This document shows, one piece after another, positions 28,925-39,074 of a stretch of DNA of 64,000 nt (positions are counted from its first letter, which is position 1; each line of letters begins with the position of its first letter). The notes beneath the pieces are model-generated. The model ran no database searches. It was given only the letters and a program-made list of their open reading frames with translations, and was not told where the DNA came from. The position numbers and the translations under genes were made by a program. Origin of the DNA: Sphingomonadales bacterium (lineage in GTDB: Bacteria; Pseudomonadota; Alphaproteobacteria; Sphingomonadales; Sphingomonadaceae); assembly GCA_009995225.1 (NCBI GenBank), contig JAACPW010000001.1:62001-126000 (forward strand), given 5' to 3'.

Positions 28925-29832
28925 GCGGCCTCGCGGGCCGGATCGGCCGGGTGGCGCGTCTGTGACGCCTCGGCCGCCTCGCTGCGACGCTTGATTTCCT
29001 CGGGCCAGTGCAGGATTTCCATCCGCCCGTCGTGATGTTCGACCAGCGCGTTGCAACCTTCGACCCAGTCGCCATCATTCCAGTATTCGACCGGCTTGCC
29101 GTTATGTTCGAACATCCGGAATTCAGCGGTGTGGATGTGGCCGCATACCACGCCGTCAACACCGCGCTCGCCCGCGGCGCGGGCCACGACCTCTTCGTAT
29201 TTGCCGATGAATTCGACCGCGTTCTTGACCTTGTGCTTGGCCGCCTTGCTGAGCGACCAGTAAGGCTTGCCCAGCCAGCCGCGCACCGCGTTTACGGTGA
29301 CATTCAGGTTCATCATGAGATGATAGGCATGATCGCCCACGAAGGCGAGCCAGCGGTGCGAGAGCATCACGGCGTCGAATTCGTCCCCGTGCAGCACCAT
29401 CAACCGGCGCCCGTCGGCGGTATCGTGGAAGGCGGCGCGGCGGATTTCGATCCCGCCGAAGTTCAGGCCCGTAAACTGGCGGAACATCTCGTCATGGTTG
29501 CCGGGGATATAAACCACCCGCGTGCCGCGCCGGGCGCGTTTCATGATGCGCCAGACGATGTCGTTGTGCGCAGACGGCCAGTAGAACTTCTTCTTCAGCC
29601 GCCAGCCATCGATGATGTCACCCACAAGATACATCGTTTCGCTGTCGGTGGTGTCGAGGAAGTCGATCAGCATGTCGGCGTTGCAGCCCTTGGTGCCCAG
29701 ATGCACGTCGCTGATCCAGATGGTGCGGAAGCTGCGCCGTTCGGCTCCTTCGGGCTCGGGCGTTCGTGGCGCACTCAGCGGGAGGCTGGCGACATTGTTG
29801 CCGATCAATTCGGACAGGTCGGAACCGGTCAT
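28921..29832 (-). CDS. UDP-2,3-diacylglucosamine diphosphatase-like metallophosphoesterase
   Basis: RTIWISDVHLGTKGCNADMLIDFLDTTDSETMYLVGDIIDGWRLKK...VYIPGNHDEMFRQF...VLHGDEFDAVM...VVCGHIHTAEF. Confidence 0.9.
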   Translation of the reverse strand: MTGSDLSELIGNNVASLPLSAPRTPEPEGAERRSFRTIWISDVHLGTKGCNADMLIDFLDTTDSETMYLVGDIIDGWRLKKKFYWPSAHNDIVWRIMKRARRGTRVVYIPGNHDEMFRQFTGLNFGGIEIRRAAFHDTADGRRLMVLHGDEFDAVMLSHRWLAFVGDHAYHLMMNLNVTVNAVRGWLGKPYWSLSKAAKHKVKNAVEFIGKYEEVVARAAGERGVDGVVCGHIHTAEFRMFEHNGKPVEYWNDGDWVEGCNALVEHHDGRMEILHWPEEIKRRSEAAEASQTRHPADPAREAA

Positions 29833-30036
29833 ACGCAATCCCCGAAAAACTCGTCTTGCAATGCCGCTGTCATGACAGGCTATTGTTACAGGCATTGCGC
29901 AGGAGAATGACGGTTCCGAGTCAGATCCGGGTTTTATGACGGGCTGATGGCAAAAACGGGCCCTTTTTCACCAAAAACCGCTTTTTTAACGACTGGTGTC
30001 CGCCGCAAGTGACCCTTTGGGGGGAGCATGAGCGCG

Positions 30037-31071
30037 TCAGCCCATGTCACCGCTTTTGGCCACTTCCAGCACGATTTTGCCGATGTGATCGCCCGCTTCC
30101 ATGCGCGCATGGGCGGCGGCGGCTTGCGCCAGCGGGAAGGTCATATCCATCACGGGGGACAGTTCGCCGTCTGCGAACAGCGGCCAGGCATTGTCGGCGA
30201 TCTCATCGGCGAGCGCGGCCTTGAACCCATCGGTGCGCGGACGCAGGGTCGATCCGGTCAGGGTCAGCCGCTTCATCATCACGACCGCCATGTTCAGATC
30301 GGCCTTGGCACCGCCCAGCACCGCGATGGTGACATGACGGCCATCTTCGGCAAGGCATTTGAGGTTGCGCGCCACATAATCGCCCGACACCATGTCGAGC
30401 ACCACATGCACACCCTTGCCCTCGGTATGCGCCATGACCGCCTCGACATAGTCGGTTTCACGGTAATTGATCGCAAGGTCCGCGCCGATCCGGGTCGCCG
30501 CGGCGCATTTGGCGGTGTCGCCGCAGGTCACGATCACCTTGAGGCCGAACGCTTTGCCCAGCATAATCGCCATTGTCCCGATCCCGCTGGTGCCACCGTG
30601 GATCAGCGCGGTCTCGCCATCGCGGGCCAGACCCCGCTCGAACAGGTTGTGCCAGACGGTAAACAGCGTCTCGGGCACGGCGGCTGCTTCGGACAGCATC
30701 ATGCCCTCGGGGACCGGCAGGCAGTGCTGCCAATGCGCCGCGCAATATTCGGCGTAACCGCCGCCTGGCGTCAACGCGGCGACGAATTGCCCGATCATCT
30801 CGCGCGGAACCTCGGTGCCGACCGCGACAACCTCGCCCGATACTTCAAGCCCCAGCAGCGGCGAGGCGCCCTTTGGCGCGGGGTACATTCCGGCACGTTG
30901 CAGGCAATCGGGCCGGTTGACCCCGGCATAGGCCACCTTGATGAGCACATCATCGGGGCGCAGGCGCGGCAGCGGCAGGGTTTCGGGCCGCAGCACATCC
31001 GGACCGCCTGGCGCGTCGAAGCCGATCGCCTGCATTGTTTCGGGCAATTGCGCCCCTTGGCCTGCGATCAT
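30037..31071 (-). CDS. NAD(P)H-quinone oxidoreductase (PIG3-type medium-chain dehydrogenase/reductase)
   Basis: MQAIGFDAPGGPDVLRPETLPLPRLRPDDVLIKVAYAGVNRPDCLQRAGMYPAPKGASPLLGLEVSGEVVAVG...IHGGTSGIGTMAIMLGKAFGLKVIVTCG. Confidence 0.93.
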   Translation of the reverse strand: MIAGQGAQLPETMQAIGFDAPGGPDVLRPETLPLPRLRPDDVLIKVAYAGVNRPDCLQRAGMYPAPKGASPLLGLEVSGEVVAVGTEVPREMIGQFVAALTPGGGYAEYCAAHWQHCLPVPEGMMLSEAAAVPETLFTVWHNLFERGLARDGETALIHGGTSGIGTMAIMLGKAFGLKVIVTCGDTAKCAAATRIGADLAINYRETDYVEAVMAHTEGKGVHVVLDMVSGDYVARNLKCLAEDGRHVTIAVLGGAKADLNMAVVMMKRLTLTGSTLRPRTDGFKAALADEIADNAWPLFADGELSPVMDMTFPLAQAAAAHARMEAGDHIGKIVLEVAKSGDMG

Positions 31072-31172
31072 CGACGTCTTACCCCTCAACCAGCCCCGTT
31101 CACCATCGTGCCAGCGCGAATAACCGTCTCGCCGATTGACAGCAAGCCGCTTCCCCCTGATGCTGCATCCCA

Positions 31173-31376
31173 ATGGAAGAACCCGATCGTCCCAGGCCCA
31201 GCGGAGACGCGGCGAGTCGCCTCGGACACGAGGATCTCGGCCCCTATTCGCAGGCCGAACTCAATGACCGGATCGCTCTGCTCCACGCCGAAATCGCCCG
31301 TGTGACAGCACATCGCGACAAGGCCGCCGCCCATCGCGCTGCCGCCGATGCGCTGTTTGCGAAAGGGGGCGGATGA
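31173..31376 (+). CDS. DUF1192 domain protein
   Basis: DLGPYSQAELNDRIALLHAEIARVTAHRDKAAAHRAAADALF. Confidence 0.8.
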   Translation: MEEPDRPRPSGDAASRLGHEDLGPYSQAELNDRIALLHAEIARVTAHRDKAAAHRAAADALFAKGGG

Positions 31377-31518
31377 TCCGGCCCGTATCTTTCCCCGTAT
31401 CTCCCAGCGTATCACCTTTAGGGGATTCGCAATTTGCGCAGTCCATCCCATATTGTTGGAAACTGGCTTCCTCCGCTCCTTCGCCACGAGCATCCTCCCG
31501 CAGATAGAGGCCTTACCC

Positions 31519-33876
31519 ATGCCCAGCTTCGCCCAAAATCTCGAACGCACGCTGCACAACGCGCTTGGCAATGCGTCCGAACGGCGACACGAATATGCCA
31601 CGCTCGAACACCTGTTGCTGGCGTTGATCGATGATGAGGACGGTGCGGCCGTGATGTCCGCCTGCGGAGTCGATCTGGCCGAACTGGGCGAGGTGGTGAA
31701 GCAATATCTCGATCAGGAATACCAGTCGCTCAAAACCGAGGACGGGGCCGATCCGCAGCCCACCGCAGGCTTCCAGCGGGTCATTCAGCGCGCGATCCTG
31801 CATGTCCAATCCAGCGGCAAGGACACCGTCACCGGCGCCAACGTGCTGGTCGCGCTGTTCTCCGAACGCGATAGCTACGCGGTCTATTTCCTCCAGCAGC
31901 AGGACATGAGCCGGCTGGATGCGGTCAGCTTCATCAGCCACGGCATTGGCAAGGGCGGCCGCCAGATCGAACCGAAGAGCGCCGGCGGCACGGAAAAGTC
32001 CGACGAACCGGCGCAGACCAAGGAAGCGGGCGGCAGCAAGAAGGAAACGGCGCTCGACCAGTTCACCGTCAACCTCAACGCGCGCGCCGAAGCGGGCAAG
32101 ATCGATCCGCTGATCGGGCGCGGGCCGGAGGTTGACCGGACGATCCAGATCCTGTGCCGCCGTTCCAAGAACAACCCGCTTTATGTCGGCGACCCCGGCG
32201 TGGGCAAGACAGCGATTGCCGAAGGCCTGGCGCGCAAGATCGTCGAAGGCGATGTGCCCGAAGTGCTGGCGCCTGCGGTGATCTATTCGCTCGACATGGG
32301 CGCGCTGCTGGCGGGCACGCGTTATCGCGGCGATTTCGAGGAGCGACTGAAGCAGGTCGTCACCGAATTGGAAGCGATGCCGCACGCGGTGCTGTTCATC
32401 GACGAGATCCACACCGTGATCGGTGCCGGCGCGACCAGCGGCGGGGCGATGGATGCCTCGAACCTGCTCAAGCCCGCGCTGTCGAGCGGTGCGATCCGCT
32501 GCATCGGTTCGACCACTTACAAGGAGTTCCGCAACCACTTCGAAAAGGACCGCGCGCTGCTGCGCCGGTTCCAGAAGATCGACGTGAACGAACCCACGAT
32601 CGAGGACACGATCAAGATCCTGAAAGGTCTGCGCAGCGCGTTCGAGGATCACCACAAGGTGAAATACACCCCCGACGCGATCAAGACCGCGGTGGAACTG
32701 TCGGCGCGTTACATCAATGACCGCAAGCTGCCGGACAAGGCGATCGACGTGATCGACGAAGTCGGCGCGATGCAGATGCTGGTGCCGCCGAGCCGCCGCA
32801 AGAAGACCATCACCGCGCGCGAGATCGAAATGGTCATCGCGACGATGGCGCGCATCCCCGCCAAGTCGGTCAGCAAGGACGACAAGAAGGCGCTCGAAAA
32901 CCTCGAACGCGATCTCAAGCACGTCGTGTTCGGGCAGGACGAGGCGATCAAACGGCTGTCGACCGCAATGAAGCTGGCCCGCGCAGGCTTGCGCGATCCG
33001 GACAAGCCGATCGGCAGTTTCCTGTTCAGTGGGCCGACGGGCGTCGGCAAGACCGAGGTTGCCCGCCAGCTTGCCACGATCATGGGGATCGAGCTCAAGC
33101 GGTTCGACATGTCCGAATATATGGAGCGTCACTCGGTCAGCCGCCTGATCGGTGCGCCTCCGGGCTATGTCGGCTACGATCAGGGCGGTCTGCTGACCGA
33201 TGCGATTGATCAGAACCCGCATTGCGTGCTTCTGCTCGACGAAATCGAAAAGGCGCACCCCGACCTGTTCAACATCCTGTTGCAGGTGATGGATAATGGC
33301 CGCCTGACCGATCACCACGGCAAGACAGTCGATTTCCGCAATGTGGTCCTCATCATGACCACCAATGCGGGCGCATCGGACATGGCGCGTAGCGGGATCG
33401 GCTTTGGCGACGTATCCAAGGCCGATGCCGGGACCGAAGCGGTGAACAAGATGTTCACGCCCGAGTTCCGCAACCGTCTCGATGCGATCGTACCCTTCGC
33501 CTATCTGGGCAAGAGCATCGTTGCCCGCGTGGTCGACAAGTTCATCCTCCAGCTGGAATTGCAGCTGGCCGAACAGAACGTCCACATCCAGTTCGACAGC
33601 GACGCGCGTGCGTGGCTGGGGGACAAGGGCTACGACAAGCTCTACGGCGCCCGTCCGATGAGCCGCCTGATCCAGGACAAGATCAAGCAGCCGCTGGCGG
33701 AGGAACTGCTGTTCGGCAAGCTGGCCGAAGGCGGCGAGGTGCATGTCACGGTGAAGGACAACAAGCCGAGCTTTGAAATGACCCCGGCCCCGCCCAAGGT
33801 GAAAATGGCCAAGAAGGTCTCGGTGAAAAAGAATGCGCCGGCCAAGAAGCCCGCCCCGGAAACCGACGAAGGCTGA
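31519..33876 (+). CDS. clpA: ATP-dependent Clp protease ATP-binding subunit ClpA
   Basis: MPSFAQNLERTLHNALGNASERRHEYATLEHLLLALIDDEDG; two AAA+ modules (VGDPGVGKTAIAEGLARKI; FSGPTGVGKTEVARQLA); IGAPPGYVGYDQGG. Confidence 0.96.
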   Translation: MPSFAQNLERTLHNALGNASERRHEYATLEHLLLALIDDEDGAAVMSACGVDLAELGEVVKQYLDQEYQSLKTEDGADPQPTAGFQRVIQRAILHVQSSGKDTVTGANVLVALFSERDSYAVYFLQQQDMSRLDAVSFISHGIGKGGRQIEPKSAGGTEKSDEPAQTKEAGGSKKETALDQFTVNLNARAEAGKIDPLIGRGPEVDRTIQILCRRSKNNPLYVGDPGVGKTAIAEGLARKIVEGDVPEVLAPAVIYSLDMGALLAGTRYRGDFEERLKQVVTELEAMPHAVLFIDEIHTVIGAGATSGGAMDASNLLKPALSSGAIRCIGSTTYKEFRNHFEKDRALLRRFQKIDVNEPTIEDTIKILKGLRSAFEDHHKVKYTPDAIKTAVELSARYINDRKLPDKAIDVIDEVGAMQMLVPPSRRKKTITAREIEMVIATMARIPAKSVSKDDKKALENLERDLKHVVFGQDEAIKRLSTAMKLARAGLRDPDKPIGSFLFSGPTGVGKTEVARQLATIMGIELKRFDMSEYMERHSVSRLIGAPPGYVGYDQGGLLTDAIDQNPHCVLLLDEIEKAHPDLFNILLQVMDNGRLTDHHGKTVDFRNVVLIMTTNAGASDMARSGIGFGDVSKADAGTEAVNKMFTPEFRNRLDAIVPFAYLGKSIVARVVDKFILQLELQLAEQNVHIQFDSDARAWLGDKGYDKLYGARPMSRLIQDKIKQPLAEELLFGKLAEGGEVHVTVKDNKPSFEMTPAPPKVKMAKKVSVKKNAPAKKPAPETDEG

Positions 33877-33897
33877 GGCAAAGCGACGCACAAAACG

Positions 33898-33930
33898 GGG
33901 CGCGGGAGAGGAACCTCTCTCGCGCCCTTG
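33898..33930 (+). terminator. hairpin downstream of clpA
   Basis: GGGCGCGGGAGAG-GAAC-CTCTCTCGCGCCC followed by TTGTGGTTT. Confidence 0.7.
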
Positions 33931-33944
33931 TGGTTTAGGACACC

Positions 33945-34949
33945 ATGACCGCCCCCTTTTCCTGGATCCGGCCCGAACCGTGGGGCATTCACATTGTCCC
34001 CGCCGATGCCTGGGTCGATCCCGCGCGCGCCGTTCCACGCGCCTTGGTGACGCATGGCCATGCCGATCATGCCCGCGGCGGGCATGGCATCACCATCGCC
34101 ACGCCCGAAACGCTGGCGATCATGAAGCTGCGCTACGCCACGGCAGAGGGCGCGCAGCCGGTGGCTTATGGCGAGACGGTCAGCATCGGCGGCGGCGTGA
34201 CCGCGACCTATCTGCCTGCCGGACACGTGCTGGGATCATCGCAGATTCTGTTCGAACACGCGGGCGAGCGGGTCGTCATCACCGGCGATTACAAGCGCGT
34301 GCCCGACCCGACCTGCGCGCCGTTTCAGGTCACGCCGTGCGATATCTTCATCACCGAGGCGACCTTTGGCCTGCCCGTCTTCACGCACCCGCCGATCGGC
34401 GAGGAGATCGGCAAGCTGCTGGATGCCCGCGCTGAAAACCCCGACGCCTGCGTGCTTGTGGGTGCCTATGCGCTCGGTAAAGCGCAGCGGGTGATCGCGG
34501 AACTGCGCGCAACGGGACATACCGATACGATCTGGCTTCACGGCGCGATGGAGGCGATGTGCCGGCTGTATGAGGAGCACGGCGTCGCGCTGGGCGATCT
34601 CAAGCTGGTGAGCGATGCGACCAAGGACGACATGCGCGGTCACATCGTCATCGCGCCGCCGTCTGCCCTGAATGACCGCTGGAGCCGCCGCCTGCCCGAT
34701 CCGATCACGGCCATGGCGAGCGGATGGATGCGGGTGCGCGCCCGCGCCCGCCAGCGCGGGGTCGAACTGCCGCTGGTCATTTCCGACCATGCCGACTGGA
34801 ACGAGCTGACGCGAACGATCCGCGAAGTGAACCCGCAGGAAACCTGGATCACCCATGGCCGCGAGCAAGCGCTGCTACGCTGGTGCGAACTCAGCCAGCG
34901 CCGCGCGCGGGCCCTGGCGCTGGTGGGCTACGAGGACGAGGATGACTAG
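33945..34949 (+). CDS. ligase-associated DNA exonuclease (metallo-beta-lactamase/beta-CASP fold)
   Basis: ALVTHGHADHARGGHGITIATPETLAIMKLRY...GHVLGSSQILFEHAGERVVITGDYKRVPDPTCAPF...ISDHADWNEL. Confidence 0.92.
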   Translation: MTAPFSWIRPEPWGIHIVPADAWVDPARAVPRALVTHGHADHARGGHGITIATPETLAIMKLRYATAEGAQPVAYGETVSIGGGVTATYLPAGHVLGSSQILFEHAGERVVITGDYKRVPDPTCAPFQVTPCDIFITEATFGLPVFTHPPIGEEIGKLLDARAENPDACVLVGAYALGKAQRVIAELRATGHTDTIWLHGAMEAMCRLYEEHGVALGDLKLVSDATKDDMRGHIVIAPPSALNDRWSRRLPDPITAMASGWMRVRARARQRGVELPLVISDHADWNELTRTIREVNPQETWITHGREQALLRWCELSQRRARALALVGYEDEDD

Positions 34950-34971
34950 CGCCCCCGTCCCCCATGATGGC

Positions 34972-35286
34972 TTACTGGATCGTGGCGAGATCGGCGGCGA
35001 TCTTTTCCAGCATTTCGTCGGTGATCAACCCTTGCGAGAACGGCGCGACCGCCTTGAGGCTGAGCGTCTTGAACTGTTCATAGGCCGGGTGCTGCGTCAG
35101 ATCCTGCCCGGCAAAATGCTTGGCGACCACGGCATTGGCGCGCTCGTCCGCCATCAGCACTTCGATCGGGGTGTCGATGGTGAAGGCAGCGGCCGTGGTG
35201 GCAGCGGCCGCGCTGTCGTCAGCGAAAGCCGGGGCGGTCAGGGCAGCGGCGGCAAGACCGATAGCGGCAAGCGGAATGAACTTCAT
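34972..35286 (-). CDS. small exported hypothetical protein
   Basis: Signal peptide MKFIPLAAIGLAAAALTAPAFADD; helical C-terminus. Confidence 0.65.
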   Translation of the reverse strand: MKFIPLAAIGLAAAALTAPAFADDSAAAATTAAAFTIDTPIEVLMADERANAVVAKHFAGQDLTQHPAYEQFKTLSLKAVAPFSQGLITDEMLEKIAADLATIQ

Positions 35287-35381
35287 ACAGGCGATTCCTT
35301 GTTGAAGACGCGCAGGTGCATTGCGTCGGCGAAATCCTCTAACCGATTCGTATGGCGGTGCAATGAACGCGGCGGCGCGTC

Positions 35382-37013
35382 TTGATGGAGGAGTTTGCCG
35401 CCCTGCTCGATGCGCTGGTCTATACCACCAGCCGGAACCGCAAACTGGCGCTGATCGCCGCCTATCTGCGCGCTGCGCCCGATCCCGATCGCGGGTGGGC
35501 TATGGCAGGGTTGACCGAAGGGCTGGATTTCCCCGCGGTCAAATCGGCGACTATCCGCAACCTGATGCTGGAACGGGTCGATCCCGCCCTGTGGGCGATG
35601 AGCCGCGATTTCGTGGGCGATACGGCCGAAACCGCCAGCCTGCTCTGGCCTGAACCGGAAAATGCCGCGCCGCAGCCGCCGCTGTCGCTGGCCGAGGTGG
35701 TCGAGCGCCTGTCCGCGCTCACCCGCGCCACCGCGCCCAGGGAATTGCCCGGGCTGTTCGACCGCATGGACGCCAAGGGCCGCTATGCCCTGATCAAACT
35801 GGCCACCGGCGGGATGCGTGTGGGCATCTCGGCGCGGCTCGCCAAGGTCGCCTTTGCGCAAGGCTTCGATGTCACGGTGGAGGAGGTCGAGGAATATTGG
35901 CACGCCCTCACTCCGCCCTATACCGCGTTGTTTCAATGGGCGGCGGATGGTGGCCCGCCACCTGATCTGGCCGGTGTTCCGCGCTTTCGCCCTTTCATGC
36001 TGGCGCACCCGCTGGAGGAGACGCAAGTCGATCTGAAAGATTACGCCGCCGAATGGAAGTGGGACGGCATCCGGGTGCAGTTGGTGCGCACCACGGACAC
36101 TGAAGGCCGCGCTGAAACGCGGGTCTATTCACGCTCGGGCGACGATATTTCCGCCACTTTTCCCGAATTGCTGGACGTGCTGCCGATGGACGCGGTGCTC
36201 GATGGCGAATTGCTGGTGCGCGGCTCTGCGCAGGGGGGGGAAGCCAATGACACCACCCAGGGCGGCGCGGCGAGTTTCAATGCGCTGCAACAGCGGCTCG
36301 GACGCAAGACCGTGTCGGGCAAGATGTTGAAGGAATATCCTGCCTTCGTGCGGCTTTACGATGTGCTGCTGCTGGACGGCACCGATTGGCGCGAACAGCC
36401 GTGGAAGTCGCGCCGCGCGACTTTGGAAGCCCTGCTCCCGCGCCTGCCCGCCAGCCATTTCGACCTGTCCCTGCTGGTCGAGGCCGAGGATTTCGCCGCG
36501 CTCGCCGCGATCCGCGACACCGCGCGCGACGAGGCGATCGAGGGCCTGATGCTGAAGCACCGCGACAGCCCTTACGTTGCGGGGCGCAAGGTCGCCTTGT
36601 GGTACAAGTGGAAGCGCGATCCGCTGCTGATCGATTGCGTGGTGATGTATGCCCAGCGCGGCAGCGGCAAACGATCCAGCTTCCATTCGGACTTCACCTT
36701 CGGTTGCTGGGATGGCGATCCTGATGCGGGCGCGGAGCTGCTGCCGGTGGGCAAGGCCTATACCGGGTTCACCGATGCGGAATTGAAGCTGCTCGACAAG
36801 TTCGTGCGGCAGAACACGGTGGGCCGCTTTGGCCCGGTACGCGAGGTGAAGCGCGAACTGGTGTTCGAGGTCGCCTTCGATAGCGTCCACACCTCCAAAC
36901 GCCACAAAAGCGGCCTCGCCATGCGCTTCCCCCGCATCCACCGCATCCGCTGGGACAAGCCCGCGCACGAGGCGGACCGGATCGAAGGGTTGCGGGCGTT
37001 GATAAAGGACTAG
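35382..37013 (+). CDS. ATP-dependent DNA ligase (exonuclease-associated, 'cisplatin damage response' type)
   Basis: DYAAEWKWDGIRVQLVR (ligase KxDG), ...VLDGELLVRG..., EGLMLKHRDSPYVAGRKVALWYKWKRDPLLIDCVVMYAQRGSGKRSS. Confidence 0.94.
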   Translation: MMEEFAALLDALVYTTSRNRKLALIAAYLRAAPDPDRGWAMAGLTEGLDFPAVKSATIRNLMLERVDPALWAMSRDFVGDTAETASLLWPEPENAAPQPPLSLAEVVERLSALTRATAPRELPGLFDRMDAKGRYALIKLATGGMRVGISARLAKVAFAQGFDVTVEEVEEYWHALTPPYTALFQWAADGGPPPDLAGVPRFRPFMLAHPLEETQVDLKDYAAEWKWDGIRVQLVRTTDTEGRAETRVYSRSGDDISATFPELLDVLPMDAVLDGELLVRGSAQGGEANDTTQGGAASFNALQQRLGRKTVSGKMLKEYPAFVRLYDVLLLDGTDWREQPWKSRRATLEALLPRLPASHFDLSLLVEAEDFAALAAIRDTARDEAIEGLMLKHRDSPYVAGRKVALWYKWKRDPLLIDCVVMYAQRGSGKRSSFHSDFTFGCWDGDPDAGAELLPVGKAYTGFTDAELKLLDKFVRQNTVGRFGPVREVKRELVFEVAFDSVHTSKRHKSGLAMRFPRIHRIRWDKPAHEADRIEGLRALIKD

Positions 37014-37052
37014 ACGCAGCCTACCTCGCGTGCACACCATCGGGAGAGAGCC

Positions 37053-37565
37053 ATGTCCTACGCCACCGCTGCACTTGCGACTTATACAAATATGCTCGCC
37101 ACGCTGGACACCCTGACATCCAGGGCGAGCGCGCACGAAAAAGGTGAGGCGCTGCTGACAGCCCGGTTGGCCGACGACATGTTTCCGCTGCATACCCAGA
37201 TCCGCTTCACGCTGGATCAGGTCCGTATCGCGCTCAACCGGCTTTGCAGCCGGGATCTGACAGCGGACGAAAGCGATATCGCCAGCTTCGCCGATGCGGC
37301 TGCGCGGATCGCCGCCACGCAGGACATGGTCGCCGACGCCTACCATGCGACCTGGCCGGCGGCTGACGACATGGTGGATTTCGATCTACCCAACGGCATG
37401 GCCTTCGCGATGCAAGCCCACGAATATTGCCGCGACTGGGCGACCCCGCAGCTCTATTTCCATCTGATGAGCGTCTATGCGATCCTGCGCATGGAAGGCG
37501 TCCCAATCGGCAAGATCGATTATGTGGGCCATATGATGAAATATCTGCGCCAGCCAGCCGCCTGA
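37053..37565 (+). CDS. DUF1993-family protein
   Basis: LLTARLADDMFPLHTQIRFTLDQVRIALNRL...LYFHLMSVYAILRMEGVPIGKIDYVG. Confidence 0.8.
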   Translation: MSYATAALATYTNMLATLDTLTSRASAHEKGEALLTARLADDMFPLHTQIRFTLDQVRIALNRLCSRDLTADESDIASFADAAARIAATQDMVADAYHATWPAADDMVDFDLPNGMAFAMQAHEYCRDWATPQLYFHLMSVYAILRMEGVPIGKIDYVGHMMKYLRQPAA

Positions 37566-37577
37566 TCGCCGGACGCA

Positions 37578-38183
37578 GTGCATCGCTATGACCCTGCGCG
37601 GCAACGCCTTGCCCTGGGCCTTGCCGGTCTGGCGGGGCTGGTCGATGCGACCGGGTTTGTGGTGGCGGGCAGATATTTCACCAGCTTCATGTCCGGCAAC
37701 ACCACGCGGATGGGGGTGGATCTGCTGGCGCGCCCCGCGCTGGCGCTGGCGCCGCTGGGGCTGATCGGCTGCTTTCTGGCCGGCGTCATATCGGGCGCGC
37801 TGATCGGACGGCGAACGGCAGAGCGCCGCAAGCCGGTCTTGCTCGGGCTGGTGGCCGTGCTGCTGGCAGGCGCCGCGGTCTCGCTGGCGGCGGGCTGGCC
37901 GCTCCCCTTCCTTGCCGCATCGGCCCTGGCGATGGGTGTGGCCAACAATGTCTTCGCCCGCGATGGCGAGGTGACCGTGGGCGTGACTTAGATGACCGGC
38001 GCACTGGTGCGGTTCGGCCAAGGGATCGCCGCCAGGCTGGCAGGCGCGCCGCTTCCCTCGACACGGGGATACGGGCTGTTGTGGAGCGCGCTTGCCGCCG
38101 GAGCAGCCGCCGGGGTCGCAGTAACGCTTTGGGGGTTTGCGGCAGGGATCAAAACGCCATCGGACCGGTTGGGCTCCGAATGA
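37578..38183 (+). pseudogene. DUF1275 (YoaK-like) membrane protein interrupted by an in-frame TAG at 37989-37991
   Basis: ORFs 37578-37991 and 37992-38183 share one frame; ...NNVFARDGEVTVGVT*MTGALVRFGQGIAARL reads as one DUF1275 protein with TAG at the Tyr of the VxxTYMTG motif. Confidence 0.8.
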
Positions 38184-38479
38184 AAACGAAAGTCCGTTCC
38201 AACTGGTCGCACGCTGTGCTGGTGTGCAAGAAATGCTCGAAGAAGCTGGAGAAGAAGGGTCGCGGGTTCGGCCCCGATGACAAACGCCTGTCCGCCGCGC
38301 TGAAACGCGAACTGGGCGCGGGCAAGGGGCGCAAGGCGCAGGTCGGGGTGATCGAGGTGCCGTGTCTCGACATCTGTCCCAAGGGCGGGGTCGTGGTGAT
38401 CGACAGCCGCCGCCCGCAGAACTGGCGCATCCTCACCCCTGACGCACCCTTCGCCGATGAGATCGAAACGCTGCGCTAA
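38180..38479 (+). CDS. (2Fe-2S) ferredoxin-like domain protein
   Basis: MKTKVRSNWSHAVLVCKKCSKKLEKKGRGFG...VGVIEVPCLDICPKGGVVVI; ATG overlaps preceding TGA. Confidence 0.78.
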   Translation: MKTKVRSNWSHAVLVCKKCSKKLEKKGRGFGPDDKRLSAALKRELGAGKGRKAQVGVIEVPCLDICPKGGVVVIDSRRPQNWRILTPDAPFADEIETLR

Positions 38480-39060
38480 AGCGCGGCCGCCACGGCCTCG
38501 GCATGGGCCTTGGCGTTTTCGGCGTAATGCATCACGCCCGCGCGCATTCCGGCCACAGCCGCATCGGTCAGATCCTTCAGCTTTGTCGCTGGGCGACCGG
38601 CCCATAGTTCGCGTGTTCCCATCACCTTGCGCTCGGTTAGCATCGCGCCCGCCGCCAGCATCGCGTCGGACCCGACCACCGCCTTGTTCATCACGATCGC
38701 GCCAAGGCCGACAAACCCGCGGTCGTGGATTGTGCATCCATGCACCATCGCCATGTGGCCGATCAGCACATCATCCCCGATGATGAGCGGACAGCCATCG
38801 GGGTCACCCGGACGCGGCGGGTCGCAATGGAGGATGCTGCCGTCCTGCACATTGGATCGTTCCCCGATGCGGATCGAAAAGACGTCGGCGCGCAGCACGC
38901 AATTGTACCAGATCGAACTGCCCGCCCCGATTTCGACATCGCCGATGATCGTGCAGCCGGGCGCAATAAACGCGGTTTCATGGATCCTGGGCGTTTTCCC
39001 ATGGATCGGAACAATCGTGACGCCCGGTCGATCGAGCAGGCGTGGGGGATCTTGCGGCAT
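38476..39060 (-). CDS. gamma carbonic anhydrase family protein
   Basis: Left-handed beta-helix: IHETAFIAPGCTIIGDVEIGAGSSIWYNCVLRADVFSIRIGERSNVQDGSILHCD...IGHMAMVHGCTIHDRGFVGLGAIVMNKAVVGSDAMLAAGAML. Confidence 0.94.
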   Translation of the reverse strand: MPQDPPRLLDRPGVTIVPIHGKTPRIHETAFIAPGCTIIGDVEIGAGSSIWYNCVLRADVFSIRIGERSNVQDGSILHCDPPRPGDPDGCPLIIGDDVLIGHMAMVHGCTIHDRGFVGLGAIVMNKAVVGSDAMLAAGAMLTERKVMGTRELWAGRPATKLKDLTDAAVAGMRAGVMHYAENAKAHAEAVAAAL

Positions 39061-39074
39061 ACAGGGCACTCTTG

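Noticed and set aside
31513-34038. 841-aa minus-strand ORF opposite clpA
   Set aside because: Antisense shadow ORF from high-GC codon bias; the plus strand encodes an unmistakable ClpA and the minus translation is low-complexity R/H/D-rich.
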